NCBI GenBank assembly: GCA_963556695.1
Contig: CAUWAG010000003.1
Coordinates: 7,130,001-7,194,000 of the forward strand
Source of the DNA: Anthostomella pinea
Lineage: Eukaryota; Ascomycota; Sordariomycetes; Xylariales; Xylariaceae
Direction of reading: 5' to 3'
Length of the DNA: 64,000 nucleotides
Shown here: positions 34,801-46,130 of the stretch, in pieces
Layout of the letters: each line of letters opens with the position of its first letter
Position numbering within the stretch: the first letter of the stretch is position 1
Notes under the pieces: generated by a model
Told to the model about the DNA's origin: nothing
What the model saw: the letters and a program-made list of their open reading frames with translations, nothing else
Database searches by the model: none
Made by a program: the position numbers and the translations under genes

Positions 34801-37550
34801 ATACATGTGTAAGAATCTGGGGTCGAACAACAGCTGCACTGGAAGTACCGGGCATGAGGCACACAGAGGCACAGCTGCCTTTGCTGGCCGGTGATGCAAC
34901 CCATCTGCCTCGATGCTGGGAATCCGCCGGGGCACCCGATTGATAGCCGTCTCCCCTGCCCAATGATCGACGCTGTCTGTGATCCTCCGGACACATCGAA
35001 GATAGCCCCCTGATGGCCTGGCTTCGCTTGAGCCGAGAAATGCTTGTGCGATCCGCGCGGATGAGACGAAGAAGGTCGTGATGCGGACAGGCAAGCGACA
35101 GCAGGGCGTGAATAAGATAAGCCGGCAGAGTCGTATATGATGGGCCGGAATTCTAAGCCATTTTAGTTCCCGCCGCCAAGTTCTCTTAGCGCATTCAATG
35201 TCGCTCTAGGGGTGCGGTGGGGTTTCTGAATAGTGGGGCTAGATATGATGGTGGGGGATGGGGAAACGGTCTGACGGTCTGACGGGCTGTCTCCATGTCT
35301 CATTCCCGTCTCCACGCGTCAGTGCAGTGACAGAGTGACAGGACGTGTTCATGCATGTATGCGCCTTCAAGACCGGCAGAAGCGAACTGCATGTTGTGTA
35401 AGCTGCTATCGTATCTAAATTTGGCCATGGAAACTATGATCATAATACATAGCGCTGTCTAGGGGAGTTGGTATATGGGATGACTTGAATGCTGGGTTTC
35501 ACGGTATGTTGATCATGCTACACTCCGGGTCAACCATACTCAGTCCTGAGAGATGGAGTGATCAAAGACGAGATGGCATGAAAAGTTGAAAACGACACTG
35601 CCATCCCGCCCGTACCCACATCGGTATGCGTGCCAGGATGCAACGTATCTCGGCTTTCTCCCGCGCCAGCCCCCTGCACCATGCATACGGTAATGAGTCT
35701 TGCAAGTTTTGTGATGACTCTGATGAGATACCACGCCATCGGGTCCTTCGTAAGACTACCAGTGACAGCTGTGCAGTCTGATAACTGCAGAACAGGCAGC
35801 GATCTGGTATCTTGTCCATTATTAAAGTCTATGCATTTGGTACATATAAGAGCTCATGTGTTGACGTCGACTCATCATTCGCTTCTGCGGGCATTGCCAG
35901 TTTGACAGCGCATACGTACCCCTTGCAATGAATTCATTTTGCCTATCTCACTAACCTACCTACAACTGCCTGTCCGTTCACGTCACATCTACCCGCTAGC
36001 GCGAGTCATGCAAGTTGCACCATTGATGCCTGGAGGATTGCCACAGTGGTACGGGCTGGTAGGCCGGCTGTCTTGCATGCATATGCGTCAACAAGGGACG
36101 GCCTTGGAAATGGCCAATATGTAACCTACCTACCTACACACATCTGGTACTCATATCGGACTTTTGAACTTAGGCCATCTGTCGAAGCCAAAGTCGAAGT
36201 TGTAAAACACCAGCAACCAAGGCACTGTTTAGTTTACATGTACGCATTGTCTTTGTTTACCGCAGTCGGTAGGTACTCATCACACACGATACCTACCTAA
36301 TATCTTATCGTCCCAGTGCTACAGATAGTCGCCGCCTACCGAGATAATTCACAAGTGGAATCTAAAGCCGCAACCAACCCTCTTTAAGATGGGATGCATT
36401 CGATCTTTCATCTGAATGAATGGATTATGTAACAGGGTATTCGAGAGTTTCCTAGCAAGATGCGCGCTTCGGAGTCTATTATCATTCGACTATGCCCACA
36501 GAACAGACTATATTCACACCAGATACCTAGGTATTGTAAGTTATCTTATTCACCCGATTGAGGCACGGTCAGAGTTCGGTACTAGAGATCACAACATTAC
36601 CGGTGATGGTCCCGGCTTGTCGAATCTGACAGGGGCAAGGCCGCGGGTTAGGTTGGCCACTAGGAAACCCTGTATGTCCCAGTAGCACACAGCACACAGT
36701 CCTCCAGAGGCAACCCCAGCCTGCCCAGGTGCCCGCCTGCCGGGCCGGCCGCCGATCAAGTCGTCCCCCTCCTTGGCTGGCAGGCTGGCCGGCACTTGGA
36801 CAATTCCAGCGTGTCCAGCTCTCATCCTGATCTCCAATCGGCTGGTGGCGCGCCTTCTTTTAAAGTTTTACGCCTTCTGCGTTGAGGTCGTTACTCGTTT
36901 CTCTCCCGCTGCCCCTGCCCGTTGCCCGTTGCCCGCCGACCCACTAACGGCCCCAGCTCCATCCAGCTGGCTCTTAAAGTGTGCCGCTGCTGCTGCTGCT
37001 GTCTTACCTTTCCCCAAAACCACACGCAACATCAGAACACCAACATCGCGCGCGCACACCTTGAGATATATTGCTACTCGACATACAGACATACAGACAT
37101 ACAGTCACTAGTGTGGACCCCCATTGTAGCAAGCTTCACGTGAATACATACCGTCCGTCTCATACGTCGCAAACGTTACAGGAGAAACCATTACCATTAT
37201 CTGGGAACATTGCGAGTTTCCCTCCTGCGTGCGAACTTTATCTTGCCTCACCCCACGCCCACGCCCACGCAGGGCGAGGCCGGGTCAACCCACAAAAGGG
37301 AATGCCCCCGCGACATCTTTCGACCAAGGCTCTTTGATACCATCTTCACATACTCACTGACCAGACTTCATCACGACCGGCATTGCTCGCGAACTGCTTC
37401 ACCATCGGCCTAAGCACCCCGCCCAAGCGATAGTATATATATATATACCTATATATCTACGACCAAGACACCGGCCGTCGATTTTACTGTCGTCGCAATT
37501 AGCTTCGCAAGTAACCCATAAGCCACTGGGAGCTTTTTGACACAGGAACC
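31852..37550. other. 5.7-kb gene-poor region with long velB leader
   Basis: No coding region could be supported on either strand. It includes a foldback element at 33956-34158. It also has a repeat of CATACAGA units near 37080-37103 and a (TA)n tract near 37433-37447, shortly before the velB start. The last ~700 bases are pyrimidine-rich and look like a long promoter/5' leader. Confidence 0.55.
33956..34158. mobile_element. 203-bp foldback element (MITE-like), TA-bounded
   Basis: Two 63-base arms, 33956-34018 and 34096-34158, are inverted copies differing at about two positions. The arms start TACCGTATTTACTCGATC and end with its complement. The 77-base spacer is itself palindromic (CCAGCC...GGCTGG, and inside it GTGGCTT...AAGCCAC), so nearly the whole unit folds into one extended hairpin. 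The outermost bases on both sides are TA, which would fit the TA duplication left by Tc1/mariner-class transposases acting on a non-autonomous element. No coding capacity is present. Confidence 0.8.
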
Positions 37551-39200
37551 ATGAGTTCCGGATATCCCGCGCCGCACATGCACCATCCCCAGTTCCAGCC
37601 CGAGATGGGGGCGCCACCGCCGCATCATCCTGGCTATAGCCACAACCAACTCCCCCCTCCCATCTCCTCGAATACCTACTACCAGGATCCCATGACGAAC
37701 CCTCACCGTTCCCTGGCTATGCCTCCCCCGCGAGTTAACATGGCCCCGCCCAACATGTCCGGCTCCAGAGAGCGTGCCGGCGAGCTTGGCGGACCTGAGA
37801 ACGGTATGGGAGGACAGCCGCCCAACTCCCTTGCTTCGCAGCCTGCTTCAGAGGAAAAGACCAAGTCCATGCCCCTGCCGATCGAGGGCAACGACGGTCA
37901 TCGAAAGTACAGGTGAGTGCTGACCCACAGTCGTTCGAGTACCTAGGTAGTCACTGTTTCGGGGCCTGGCCATATCAACCAGAGCTGATGTCCAAGTGTA
38001 ACAGACTGGAGGTTGTTCAACAACCGCTCAGAGCAAGAATGTGCGGTTTTGGTGACAAGGTAAGTCTTTCAGTCCCATGCCTCTTTCACTCCTGAGTTCT
38101 AACATTGTGAAGGATCGGCGGCCGATAACCCCACCGCCATGTATTCGACTAGTGGTGATGGACAGGGATACTGGCAAGGAGGTAGATTGCAAGTATGTGT
38201 AGATGCCCCTTAATCGTTTCCTGAAGCGCGGCTAACAAGGCCATAGCGAGGTTGAGCACCAGCACTATGTGCTACACGTGGACCTCTGGTCGGAGGACGG
38301 ATATGAGGGGAAGAATCTTGTTAAGCATTCGCAACAGTCGCCGTCCATCTCATCAACCCAGGCCTCGTCTTTCCGGGAGGTTGTTGAGGGCGGGCAAGCT
38401 GGTGCTTACGCATACCAGGCCATCGTGCCATCGAACCGCGACTTCGCACAGCCTCCGAATGGGGGTTATCCCCACCAGATGCCCTACCAGCAAGACCCCT
38501 ATAGTCAAGGTAAGGAGGAGCTGTCTGCCTTGCACACTCGACGCCATGATTGCTCACAGTCCGACTTAGGCCAATACGGTTACCCACAGCAAATTCAGCC
38601 ATACGGCTATCCTCAGGGAGGTTACAGGGACTTGCAAGGTGTCGTGCCGTCGCAGCAAATGTATACTAGTCCTCGCTTCCCTCATGACATGCCGCTGCAC
38701 ACCATGAGCCAGAACCGCATGGTGGGAACGCAGACGCCGAACGGCATGTACACGAGGAACCTCATTGGGAGCCTCGCCGCAAGTGGGTCTCGACTCACTG
38801 ACCCTCACGATAAGATCGGCATTTGGTTCATTCTTCAAGATCTGAGTGTGCGAACAGAAGGTTGGTTCAGGTAAGTTCCTCTGGGAGAGCCAAGGCCGGA
38901 GGACTCTACGCTAACCAGTTGGTCAGATTACGATTTTCATTCATCAATGTTCGACGTCCTGGTCCAATTGGTGCTGTTGGCAGTGACGCGGAACTTTTGA
39001 ACAGGGGCAGAGCTCCCATCCTTGCACAAGTATTTAGCGAGAAGTTCCAGGTATATAGCGCCAAGAAGTTTCCTGGGGTTTGCGAGAGTACCGCGCTGAG
39101 CAAATGTTTTGCTCAGCAGGGCGTCAAGATTCCCATACGGAAGGATGGCCAGGACGGCAAAGCTGGCAAGGGTCGCGAGGATTCTGTAGAAGACGAGTAG
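37551..39200 (+). CDS. velB: Velvet complex subunit B (VelB-like velvet regulator)
   Basis: Six exons (37551-37912, 38005-38059, 38113-38192, 38247-38509, 38570-38870, 38927-39200) total 444 residues in a continuous frame. The velvet domain starts with YRLEVVQQPLRARMCGFGDK and DRRPITPPPCIRL. It continues through HQHYVLHVDLWSEDG, is interrupted by a Pro/Gln/Tyr-rich disordered insert (about residues 225-330), and resumes with GIWFILQDLSVRTEGWFRL and APILAQVFSEKFQVYSAKKFPG. The split velvet domain and the Pro/His-rich N-terminus are characteristic of VelB rather than VeA, VosA or VelC. VelB works with VeA and LaeA or with VosA in the nucleus to control development and secondary metabolism. The intron-exon layout and domain look intact. 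It has a long upstream leader region. Confidence 0.92.
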
Positions 39201-41339
39201 GTTAGTCAATCTCAGAGGACCAAACGGCGACGACGCTGTAACACAGGGAAAACGGAGGTCGGCCAAAATGCAGTCGAGGAAGTTGGGCGACTGGTCACAA
39301 AACAGTTGCAGCCATCGCCCAAGGCTGATATAGAGTAGACGGCTACAACGGGCGTCAGCCCCGAGTCTGGATAGAAGCCTCCTCTATATATAATTCCCAA
39401 CTCAGGATACTAAAGCATCACGGCATTCATTCTACTCATCTGGCCCACTTGCCGAGGAAATGGGGGTACTCTCCCGCTGGGCCAAACATCTGTAACCACC
39501 AAGGACGGCAGCTTACCCATGTATGGGTACCCTAACTTGCTGATAGCAACGGTCTATCGACTAGCTCGCGACTGTGACAGTGTGCAACTACGTGTGAAGA
39601 GCAACTTAATCCATTGACGTAGCCGCAATAGCTGAGTAGGGTTGATGTTGATGTTCGCCTTTGCGCACCTACCCACAGGCGAGCGACCCGTGGTGTAGAA
39701 CCGCAGTCACCAGGCCTCGTCCAACCCGACGGCCGGTAAGCCAAATCGATGCAATTAACCAGGTTATCCCTCATCTGATCTATTTCGAGGTGGGGTGGTT
39801 GGTCGGTCGTGCAGCCGTCGTCAATGCAGATCGGGCCAGCATTGAAGCCCGGGCTGCCGGAAAAGGGGGGCCTTCGTCTGGTCTACGATACCGCATGGAT
39901 GCCGTTTGATCGCCATCCGTCCGATGATGGAGAGATTCCGCCCGCTTATCTTTCGGGAGTCTACACTGGGAGGTCTGCAATTAATTTCGAATGGTAACCA
40001 CGTGGCCTGGCCCAGTTCACGGCCTTCAGACGGCGACTGCCTCGGTGTGTGGTTCCGCGAGAAAATAGGTGCTGCGGCTCATGAACTTTGGGTTCTTGAC
40101 GGGAATTTCAAGGTAGGTAAGTACTGGGCAATGGCTCTGGATCGAGTCCTGCCTCGTTGAGAGGTTGTTGGGGGTAAATGGAGTCGGAGACATGCTAATC
40201 CAAAGTACTTGATATGGGACTTGAGCAAGTTGCGGATCCCTATTCCCATTACAGAGGTTTGTCTCTCTAGTAGGAACTCTGAACCAAAAGACTCAAGTTT
40301 AAATATACTCAAGATGTGCTCAAGGTGTCAGTGGGGCAAGCCACCCGACACATGCATCACCACACGGAACCACTTGTTAGGCAACAACACGGGATTGCGC
40401 ACATCGGCAGCGAGATTGCAGTCGGCCAATACTCATTCCCAATCAGTAAGGTTCGTAGACGGGTTCCGTAGCTTGCCCACTTAATCAGCAACTGTAAAAC
40501 AGAGGCGCGCACCGCCTCTGCACCAGACCCTGCCGGCACACTTTCCGGAGAGGGCACCTACTTTGAAGGCTCCGACTACCCATGCAATCACCGATCTTGA
40601 CGGGTAAGATGGGGTTCTCGGATCGGTCAGAGGCAACGACTGCTACCTGCTGCCCCACTACGGTACGGCCTCGGGGGTCCGTCCAGCTCGCTCGATCTCA
40701 GCCTCCCGCGTCGTGAAGTAACTCTACCGGTAGGTAACGTCACAATGTCCCAGCCGCTACACCCAAGGCGGGATACTGTTCGCGAGAGTATATGAGTCAT
40801 AGGGCTGATGTTATCAAGGTTTCTTCTTCCCATGTGGTGTGACCTGGAGCATGAGCGGGAGCACAAGGCTCTCGCATAGTTGAGTCATCCTGGTCAGTCG
40901 TACTATCGCCCGCCTAGACCTTGACAAATTCACCCCCACGGTGCAGATCTGTAGGTGACAAGTGACAGCTTCCCACAGACTCACCAGATCTAAACATACC
41001 TAGCTCCAGGCTCAAGTATGCCTCGATCAGCTGACTCCAAACCGCAACAACCGCTCAACCTTTGTCAGCAAGGACGAAGGTTCCCCAGACCAATGAGCTT
41101 CTTGCCAGCCCGGGTGCTTGCAGAAAGTGGTTGCAGCAAGTGGGGCGTGATGACCTCGCTGGCTTTCTGCGCCCATCTAACTGCCCTGACGGAGTAGTCT
41201 GTTGCTTCGCTCAGTATATATATATTATAGACTTGCGACGATTCCAGTAGAATATACCTCCAAGGCCGAGCTCTATCTTGCTCTTCCATAACCTACCGAA
41301 ACAGTCAACCCAAACTTACTCAACCTTGAGCAAGAAATC
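39201..41339. other. Intergenic region
   Basis: Two kilobases after velB with only short, unconvincing frames. A TA-rich tract (TATATATATATTA) occurs near 41214-41226, about 120 bases before the next ATG, and could be part of that gene's promoter. Confidence 0.5.
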
Positions 41340-42236
41340 ATGCCACGGCCCTCGGCAAAACTTCGCCCTGCCGCACCGACGTCTCCCTCGCCGCCGAAGA
41401 AGCAGTCCCGCAATGCGCTCGGGCCCGTCTCAGGCAACGTCCGTGTCGACAAGACATACGGGACATCCAAGCCCAAGTCTGCGTCGCGCAGCTATGGCAA
41501 GACCAGGTCTTCATCATATGCCATCGCTGGCGACTTGCCAAGGTCGCGGGCTGGTCAGTCACGGAAGGTGTGTTACCACATAGACTACCTGCGATCGCCG
41601 CATGTGCTGATGCCCTTGTCGAAGCAGACCGCAAAGCCCTCGGCATCGTCCATGGCGCTGCCCTCGTCCTCGTCCACGTCCGATGCCAGACCGAAACCTG
41701 TGCGAAACCCGCGAGCTGCATCTACGCAGAGCGAGAAGGAAGTATCCTCCTCACCTAAGGAAACGGACAGCAGCGAAGACGTCACCACCCAGGAAGGCCC
41801 GGCTCCAGGGGGTCGGTCTACGGTTCTCGACTTACCTGCAGCTTCTCGGCCATCGGTCCGTGTCCGCGGACAGAGCCAGGAGCGAGACGAAGCGACGACT
41901 TCAATACAGCCAAAAAGGATTGCAAGGCTTCAAGCCCCAGTGCCGCAGCCGCCTCGGACGCACGCGGAGACACTAGGATCCCGCTCTGAGGACGCATGGA
42001 TGTGGCAGAACAGCAGTTCCTCAAATCCCCAGGCCACCGAGTCCCAGCCATCCTCGCAGGATAAGCGCTCTGTGTTCGTCCGCTCGGGGAACCCCAGCCC
42101 CAGCACGCCCTCGGATAACGACGGGCAGAATCCCAGAGTGTTGCTGGACGCGATGCCTTTCGCTACCCATGGGTATTTCGAGACTTCCCAGCAGAGCCTC
42201 AGGGAAGTTCGGTCGCTTCGACAGGCTCGACGTTGA
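41340..42236 (+). CDS. Hypothetical Ser/Pro-rich disordered protein
   Basis: An open frame of 298 residues starts at an ATG in the context AATCATGCC. The composition is strongly Ser/Pro/Arg/Thr with no recognizable domain, signal peptide or membrane segment. It ends in a short hydrophobic/Arg-rich tail. A 60-bp stretch at 41568-41627 has intron-like ends (GTGTGT...GCAG with an internal GCTGAT) and is a multiple of three, so the gene can be read with or without it. Function unknown. Confidence 0.5.
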   Translation: MPRPSAKLRPAAPTSPSPPKKQSRNALGPVSGNVRVDKTYGTSKPKSASRSYGKTRSSSYAIAGDLPRSRAGQSRKVCYHIDYLRSPHVLMPLSKQTAKPSASSMALPSSSSTSDARPKPVRNPRAASTQSEKEVSSSPKETDSSEDVTTQEGPAPGGRSTVLDLPAASRPSVRVRGQSQERDEATTSIQPKRIARLQAPVPQPPRTHAETLGSRSEDAWMWQNSSSSNPQATESQPSSQDKRSVFVRSGNPSPSTPSDNDGQNPRVLLDAMPFATHGYFETSQQSLREVRSLRQARR

Positions 42237-44421
42237 GGTTCGCGAACTCTTATTTTCTGTTCGTCTGGGTGGGATTATTGACAAGCTGGCGTATTTTGGT
42301 CATACCCTCGGTTATCTTCTGTTCTGTTTGGAGCTTGAAGGAGCTAGGCGGTCTCTCGTGTTTTAGCAGATTGAAGTGAATCGGCGTTGGCGTACATGCT
42401 TGGTAGCTGGGCGCATATATGAGGTCTCTTGTCGCGAGAGCCTCTGCTCAGTGTCGGACTGACCCAATTCGTTGAAGTGCAGCCCTTCGGTCATGGAAGA
42501 CTGGTCGGTTAGGGAGCAAGATCGCATGGATCGCCATTGTAATATAAGTCTTCCGGTGATCCTGTCTCAAAAGTTCCAATCGAGGTCTGGCCATGACGCA
42601 GAAGCTATAGCATATTGTGATCTCTCCGTGGCCGATATCGCTGGTTGAGGATTAGTCCAATATGGGTTGTCCATTTCCTGGAGTCCTGGCGTAAGAAAAC
42701 ACGTCTGATATGGAACGTCCGTTGGGTGTCTTTGACGACAGCTGCGAGATCTCTTTCGATGTCACGTGGGATACGATATGTTCCCGAGGCTCAGGCTCGC
42801 TGCTGTAGCTCGCCCGCCGGCCAAGGAAGGCCACTTCCCGGAAACTCGACGTGAACTCCGGTTCCCCACCGTCACGGAGATGGCCAAGATGCACTCGCCT
42901 CGCCTGGATATTCATCGAAGAGACACTGCACCGCGGAGCCCCGATTGTGGACATCGTTGTCATGATACGCGCGCCCATCCTCGGCCACCGGATTCCCACC
43001 GACACAGGCGTCTATCCCACTTGGTAGAGCCGTCCTCCAATCGGCTCTCGGTGACTGTCCCCGAGGCAGACCGCCGTGGCACGGCGAGGGTCCACAAGCC
43101 TGCGGTTGACCGCGAGAAGTGGAACGTGGCGGCGCCGGAGGAGTTCCTTCCGGAACGGTGATTGAGAAGGAGAGGGCGGGGCCTTCACCGGTCTTCGATG
43201 CTGCGCCGGGCCGCCGCCAGTATTCAGTGCAAACTACTGACTCATGAGATATTTTCAATGGGACCCCGCTTCTGTCAAGTTTAACACGCCTGGCGGTGCG
43301 ACACGGGCTAGTGACGGTGCCGAAGCATTGGCCATTGCACCATCCAGGTGAAAGAGATTTCGTAACGGCTTCCAAATCGCCATTCGTCGGAAGTATTTTC
43401 CAGGCGCAATCTTCAATGTTGTGAAACTGTCAAGTGACAAGGGCACTCCCCCCATTCCAGACGAAATGACACCATCGAGGAAAGTGCTGAGGGCCCAGTG
43501 GTGACAGATTGGCGGAAAAGCTCGTGCTGGTGTCTGCTACTTCTGGCTTGCGACAGTTTCCATTACGTCCCAGTTACCTCATATTTTCGGTTTGCGACAC
43601 CGCCTGGGTTGGTGGTGGAACCACGAGGCAACGGGCTGTCTCTAGCCGGTAGCGCAAAGACGCCAAGGCACACCGGCAGACCGGTCGTGATCGGGCACAT
43701 GGGCAAGTGCTTCGTTGACAGCGTACCTGCCATGCCCTGCCTGGGAACCGAGGAAGGACTTGCTTCGACTGGTTAGGATGTTTGTCTAGCGAGAGATCAG
43801 CGCTGGTGGGTTGCGGGTGCTCTAACAATAGGTAGTCAGTCTAGTCAGTGGAGAGGCGGGCAGGTGCAACACCAAGAAATTAGGTACACTACACACTCAG
43901 AAGTCTCTGTACACTCCTTTATCAAAGTCTTCAATACTCAGGGAGATTTATTATGTGTGTGGGATAATCACTCCAGAATAAGCGTTCATTCAACACGGCT
44001 CGTGAGAACAGAACTGCTTATTCCAAGGTGCTTATTCCGAAAACAGTCTCGAGTGCGAGGACAGAGACTTAAGTGTGGTGACTGTAGATACATCTCACGC
44101 ACGAGCAGTACGCCGGTCGCGCAGGACTGTCTTAGGTCGTTAATAAATGAGTAGTGCCTGCCGCCCAAACGAGAAAGGTTCTTTCCTGCCTTCCTGCCTT
44201 CCCTCCGTCAATCAACTGCCACAACAACCCCTTCGTGCTTGTGACTGACACAGACCACCTTCACCTTCACCACACCACCATTCTTCCAACATCACTCGTT
44301 ATCGCAGCATTGCCTACGGTCAGACTCTATACGTGCTATTCGCAAGCAGAAGTAGTCATTCCTCGGTTATACGTCCATCTGCCACAGACATACTACAAGT
44401 CCAACCAGCAAAGAAGCAGCA
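42237..44421. other. Intergenic region
   Basis: No gene could be supported. A 131-codon frame at about 42766-43161 is Arg/Pro-rich without recognizable features, and the opposite strand is also open, so I do not call it. One MITE-like element lies at 43901-44070. The last 250 bases are pyrimidine-rich and probably the leader of the next gene. Confidence 0.45.
43901..44070 (-). mobile_element. MITE-like element, copy A
   Basis: A 170-bp unit with terminal inverted repeats AAGTCTCTGT...ACAGAGACTT. Read on the minus strand, its first 60 bases closely match the element at 45820 (CCTCGCACTCGA, then GGAATAAGCACCTTGGAATAAGCAG). An internal inverted GAATAAGC/GCTTATTC pair is present. It has no coding capacity. 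No clear target-site duplication was found. Confidence 0.72.
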
Positions 44422-44856
44422 ATGTTTAAAAGCATGAAAAGCCACGGCCGAGGCGGCGCTGGCAACATCGCCGGCTCTTCCAAGTCGCCCAAGCTTGAGC
44501 CCGAGGACCTCGAGACTCCCCACCTCAAGTCTTCGGTCGTGACCACCGGCCGCGGCGGCGTAGGCAACATGGCCCCCAACGACGACCCCGTCGCCACGCG
44601 GGCGCGTCAGGACGTCGGACCGTATGCTCAACTCCCACCCCACCCGTCGTCTTCTTTCACAGTAGCTGACGTACATTGCAGTATTGTGCGTAATCCCAGC
44701 ACCGGCCCGACTCATGTCGGTCGTGGAGGTGCCGCCAACGTCGTTGACAACCCGGAGGAGTTGGCTGAAGAGGCCGCACCTGCCAACACCGATGGCGCTG
44801 ACAACAAGAAGAAGAAACTGTCGGCCAAGACCAAGGAATTCTTCAAGAAGACATAG
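44422..44856 (+). CDS. Par32-like small protein with GRGGxGN repeats (DUF3602)
   Basis: Two exons, 44422-44621 and 44682-44856, separated by a 60-bp intron (GTATGC...TTGCAG), encode 124 residues. Three copies of the signature GRGGAGNI, GRGGVGNM and GRGGAANV define the Par32/DUF3602 family. The C-terminus is Lys-rich (KKKKLSAKTKEFFKKT). Yeast Par32 (Amu1) responds to TORC1 and restrains ammonium transporters; transferring that role here is inference. The transcript may continue past the stop: a donor-like GTGAGT follows at about 44870. Confidence 0.75.
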   Translation: MFKSMKSHGRGGAGNIAGSSKSPKLEPEDLETPHLKSSVVTTGRGGVGNMAPNDDPVATRARQDVGPYAQLPPHPSSSFTVADVHCSIVRNPSTGPTHVGRGGAANVVDNPEELAEEAAPANTDGADNKKKKLSAKTKEFFKKT

Positions 44857-45099
44857 AAAACTTGCAAGTGAGTAGCCGTCACGGCCACCCTCCCCAAAAA
44901 CACACCCAGCGCACCACCAGGGTATGGTTCTTCGTTGTGGGGAGCTTGCAATCCGGAATCGCGACTTGGTCCGCCCGGGCAAGCCGAGCTAGGTGAGGTA
45001 GGCAACGACTGACTGGAATGCTGCAGAGAATCCTGGCGTGCGCCGGCAAACAAGCTCAGGAAACGCAGAAAGGCGTCGGGAGAGCAAGAGGCCCTATTC

Positions 45100-45450
45100 A
45101 TGGAACTCAGTTCGGGGCCCGAAGATGCTCCTGCGGCCAGCAACGATGCCGTTCTTGAGCCCCCCAACCCTGTCGATCTTGCTCATAGCCAACATGATCC
45201 TACGGTCAGACTACACCGAGACCTTGGCCTCCGCGCGCGCGATTCAGTAAATGTCACAAGGGACCACCTCGGAATACGCAAAGAGGGTAATCGTATTTAC
45301 ATTGAGGAGAAGGAGCTATCAGGTGCCGCTGGTGCCAGTGGATCGAGCGGAACTTCAAATGGGCAACGCAGGCCGGAATCGCCGCCGAGCCGGCCGGAGA
45401 GCCGGCCGGGGTTATCGAGACGTGGTCCAATGGAGCCCTCAGGGAGGTAG
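45100..45450 (+). CDS. Possible small hypothetical protein or exon downstream of the Par32-like gene
   Basis: An open frame of 116 residues from an ATG at 45100 has a polar, Pro/Ser/Gly/Arg-rich C-terminus and a stretch VTRDHLGIRKEGNRIYIEEKEL that looks protein-like. The frame also extends upstream without stops to an acceptor-like TGCTGCAG near 45026, so this may be a second exon of a longer or alternative transcript rather than its own gene. No homology recognized. Confidence 0.3.
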   Translation: MELSSGPEDAPAASNDAVLEPPNPVDLAHSQHDPTVRLHRDLGLRARDSVNVTRDHLGIRKEGNRIYIEEKELSGAAGASGSSGTSNGQRRPESPPSRPESRPGLSRRGPMEPSGR

Positions 45451-45819
45451 GCTAGGGGAATAGGGTCGGACCATCTTTCTTTCTTTCTCTCCTTGTTTGG
45501 TGGTCTGAACGAGTTGGTATTGGCAGGTGGATTTCGGTTGAGCATTGTTTCCTTTACAAGTTAGATATACCATTGGGGAGGATCATAGCGTGTTGCGTGG
45601 TAGGAGAGCGTGGCGTTTCTACTGATTCGTTTTGTTTTCCCCGGGTGGAGGTAGCGAGGTCGGAAGATGAGTCTACTTTCAGTCAATAGTTCGTTCGCAG
45701 TGATACCATGATAATAAACCCCGGCCTCTTTACTTGGTGACTCGAATGCGACCGAAAACGGACCTGAACCTGACTTCGTGAGTCAGCTTGTTGGTTGTGT
45801 AATAAGGGTGAAAGATCAT

Positions 45820-45975
45820 AAGTCTCCGTCCTCGCACTCGACTCTTTTTCGAATAAGCACCTTGGAATAAGCAGGTCTAATGCGACGAGGCATATTTGAT
45901 GCTTATCCTAGAGTGCTTATTCAATTGATAATAGATGTGCTCCTCGCTGACTGAACGAGGGTCGTACGGAGACTT
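45820..45975 (+). mobile_element. MITE-like element, copy B
   Basis: A 156-bp unit with 10-bp terminal inverted repeats AAGTCTCCGT...ACGGAGACTT and a second inverted pair inside (GAATAAGCACCTTGGAATAAGCA against TGCTTATCCTAGAGTGCTTATTC). Its left 60 bases are nearly identical to the reversed copy at 43901-44070, about 1.9 kb away. No coding capacity. Confidence 0.75.
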
Positions 45976-46130
45976 TTGGAGGTTCAATATAGCGACAAAC
46001 TCCCCAATTATCCACTTTCTTGGGAAGCCTTCCTATCATAACTTCCTAACCTCACTCATACTCCAAACGAAATATAGTACTTGCATAGCAGATTCAGAGA
46101 CCTGGACGGGAAACGTAGGTCTTCACCACG

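Noticed and set aside
42766..43375. Long frames on both strands in the gap before the Par32-like gene
   Set aside because: Neither strand shows protein-like motifs, splice structure or a promoter; probably chance openness in GC-rich DNA.
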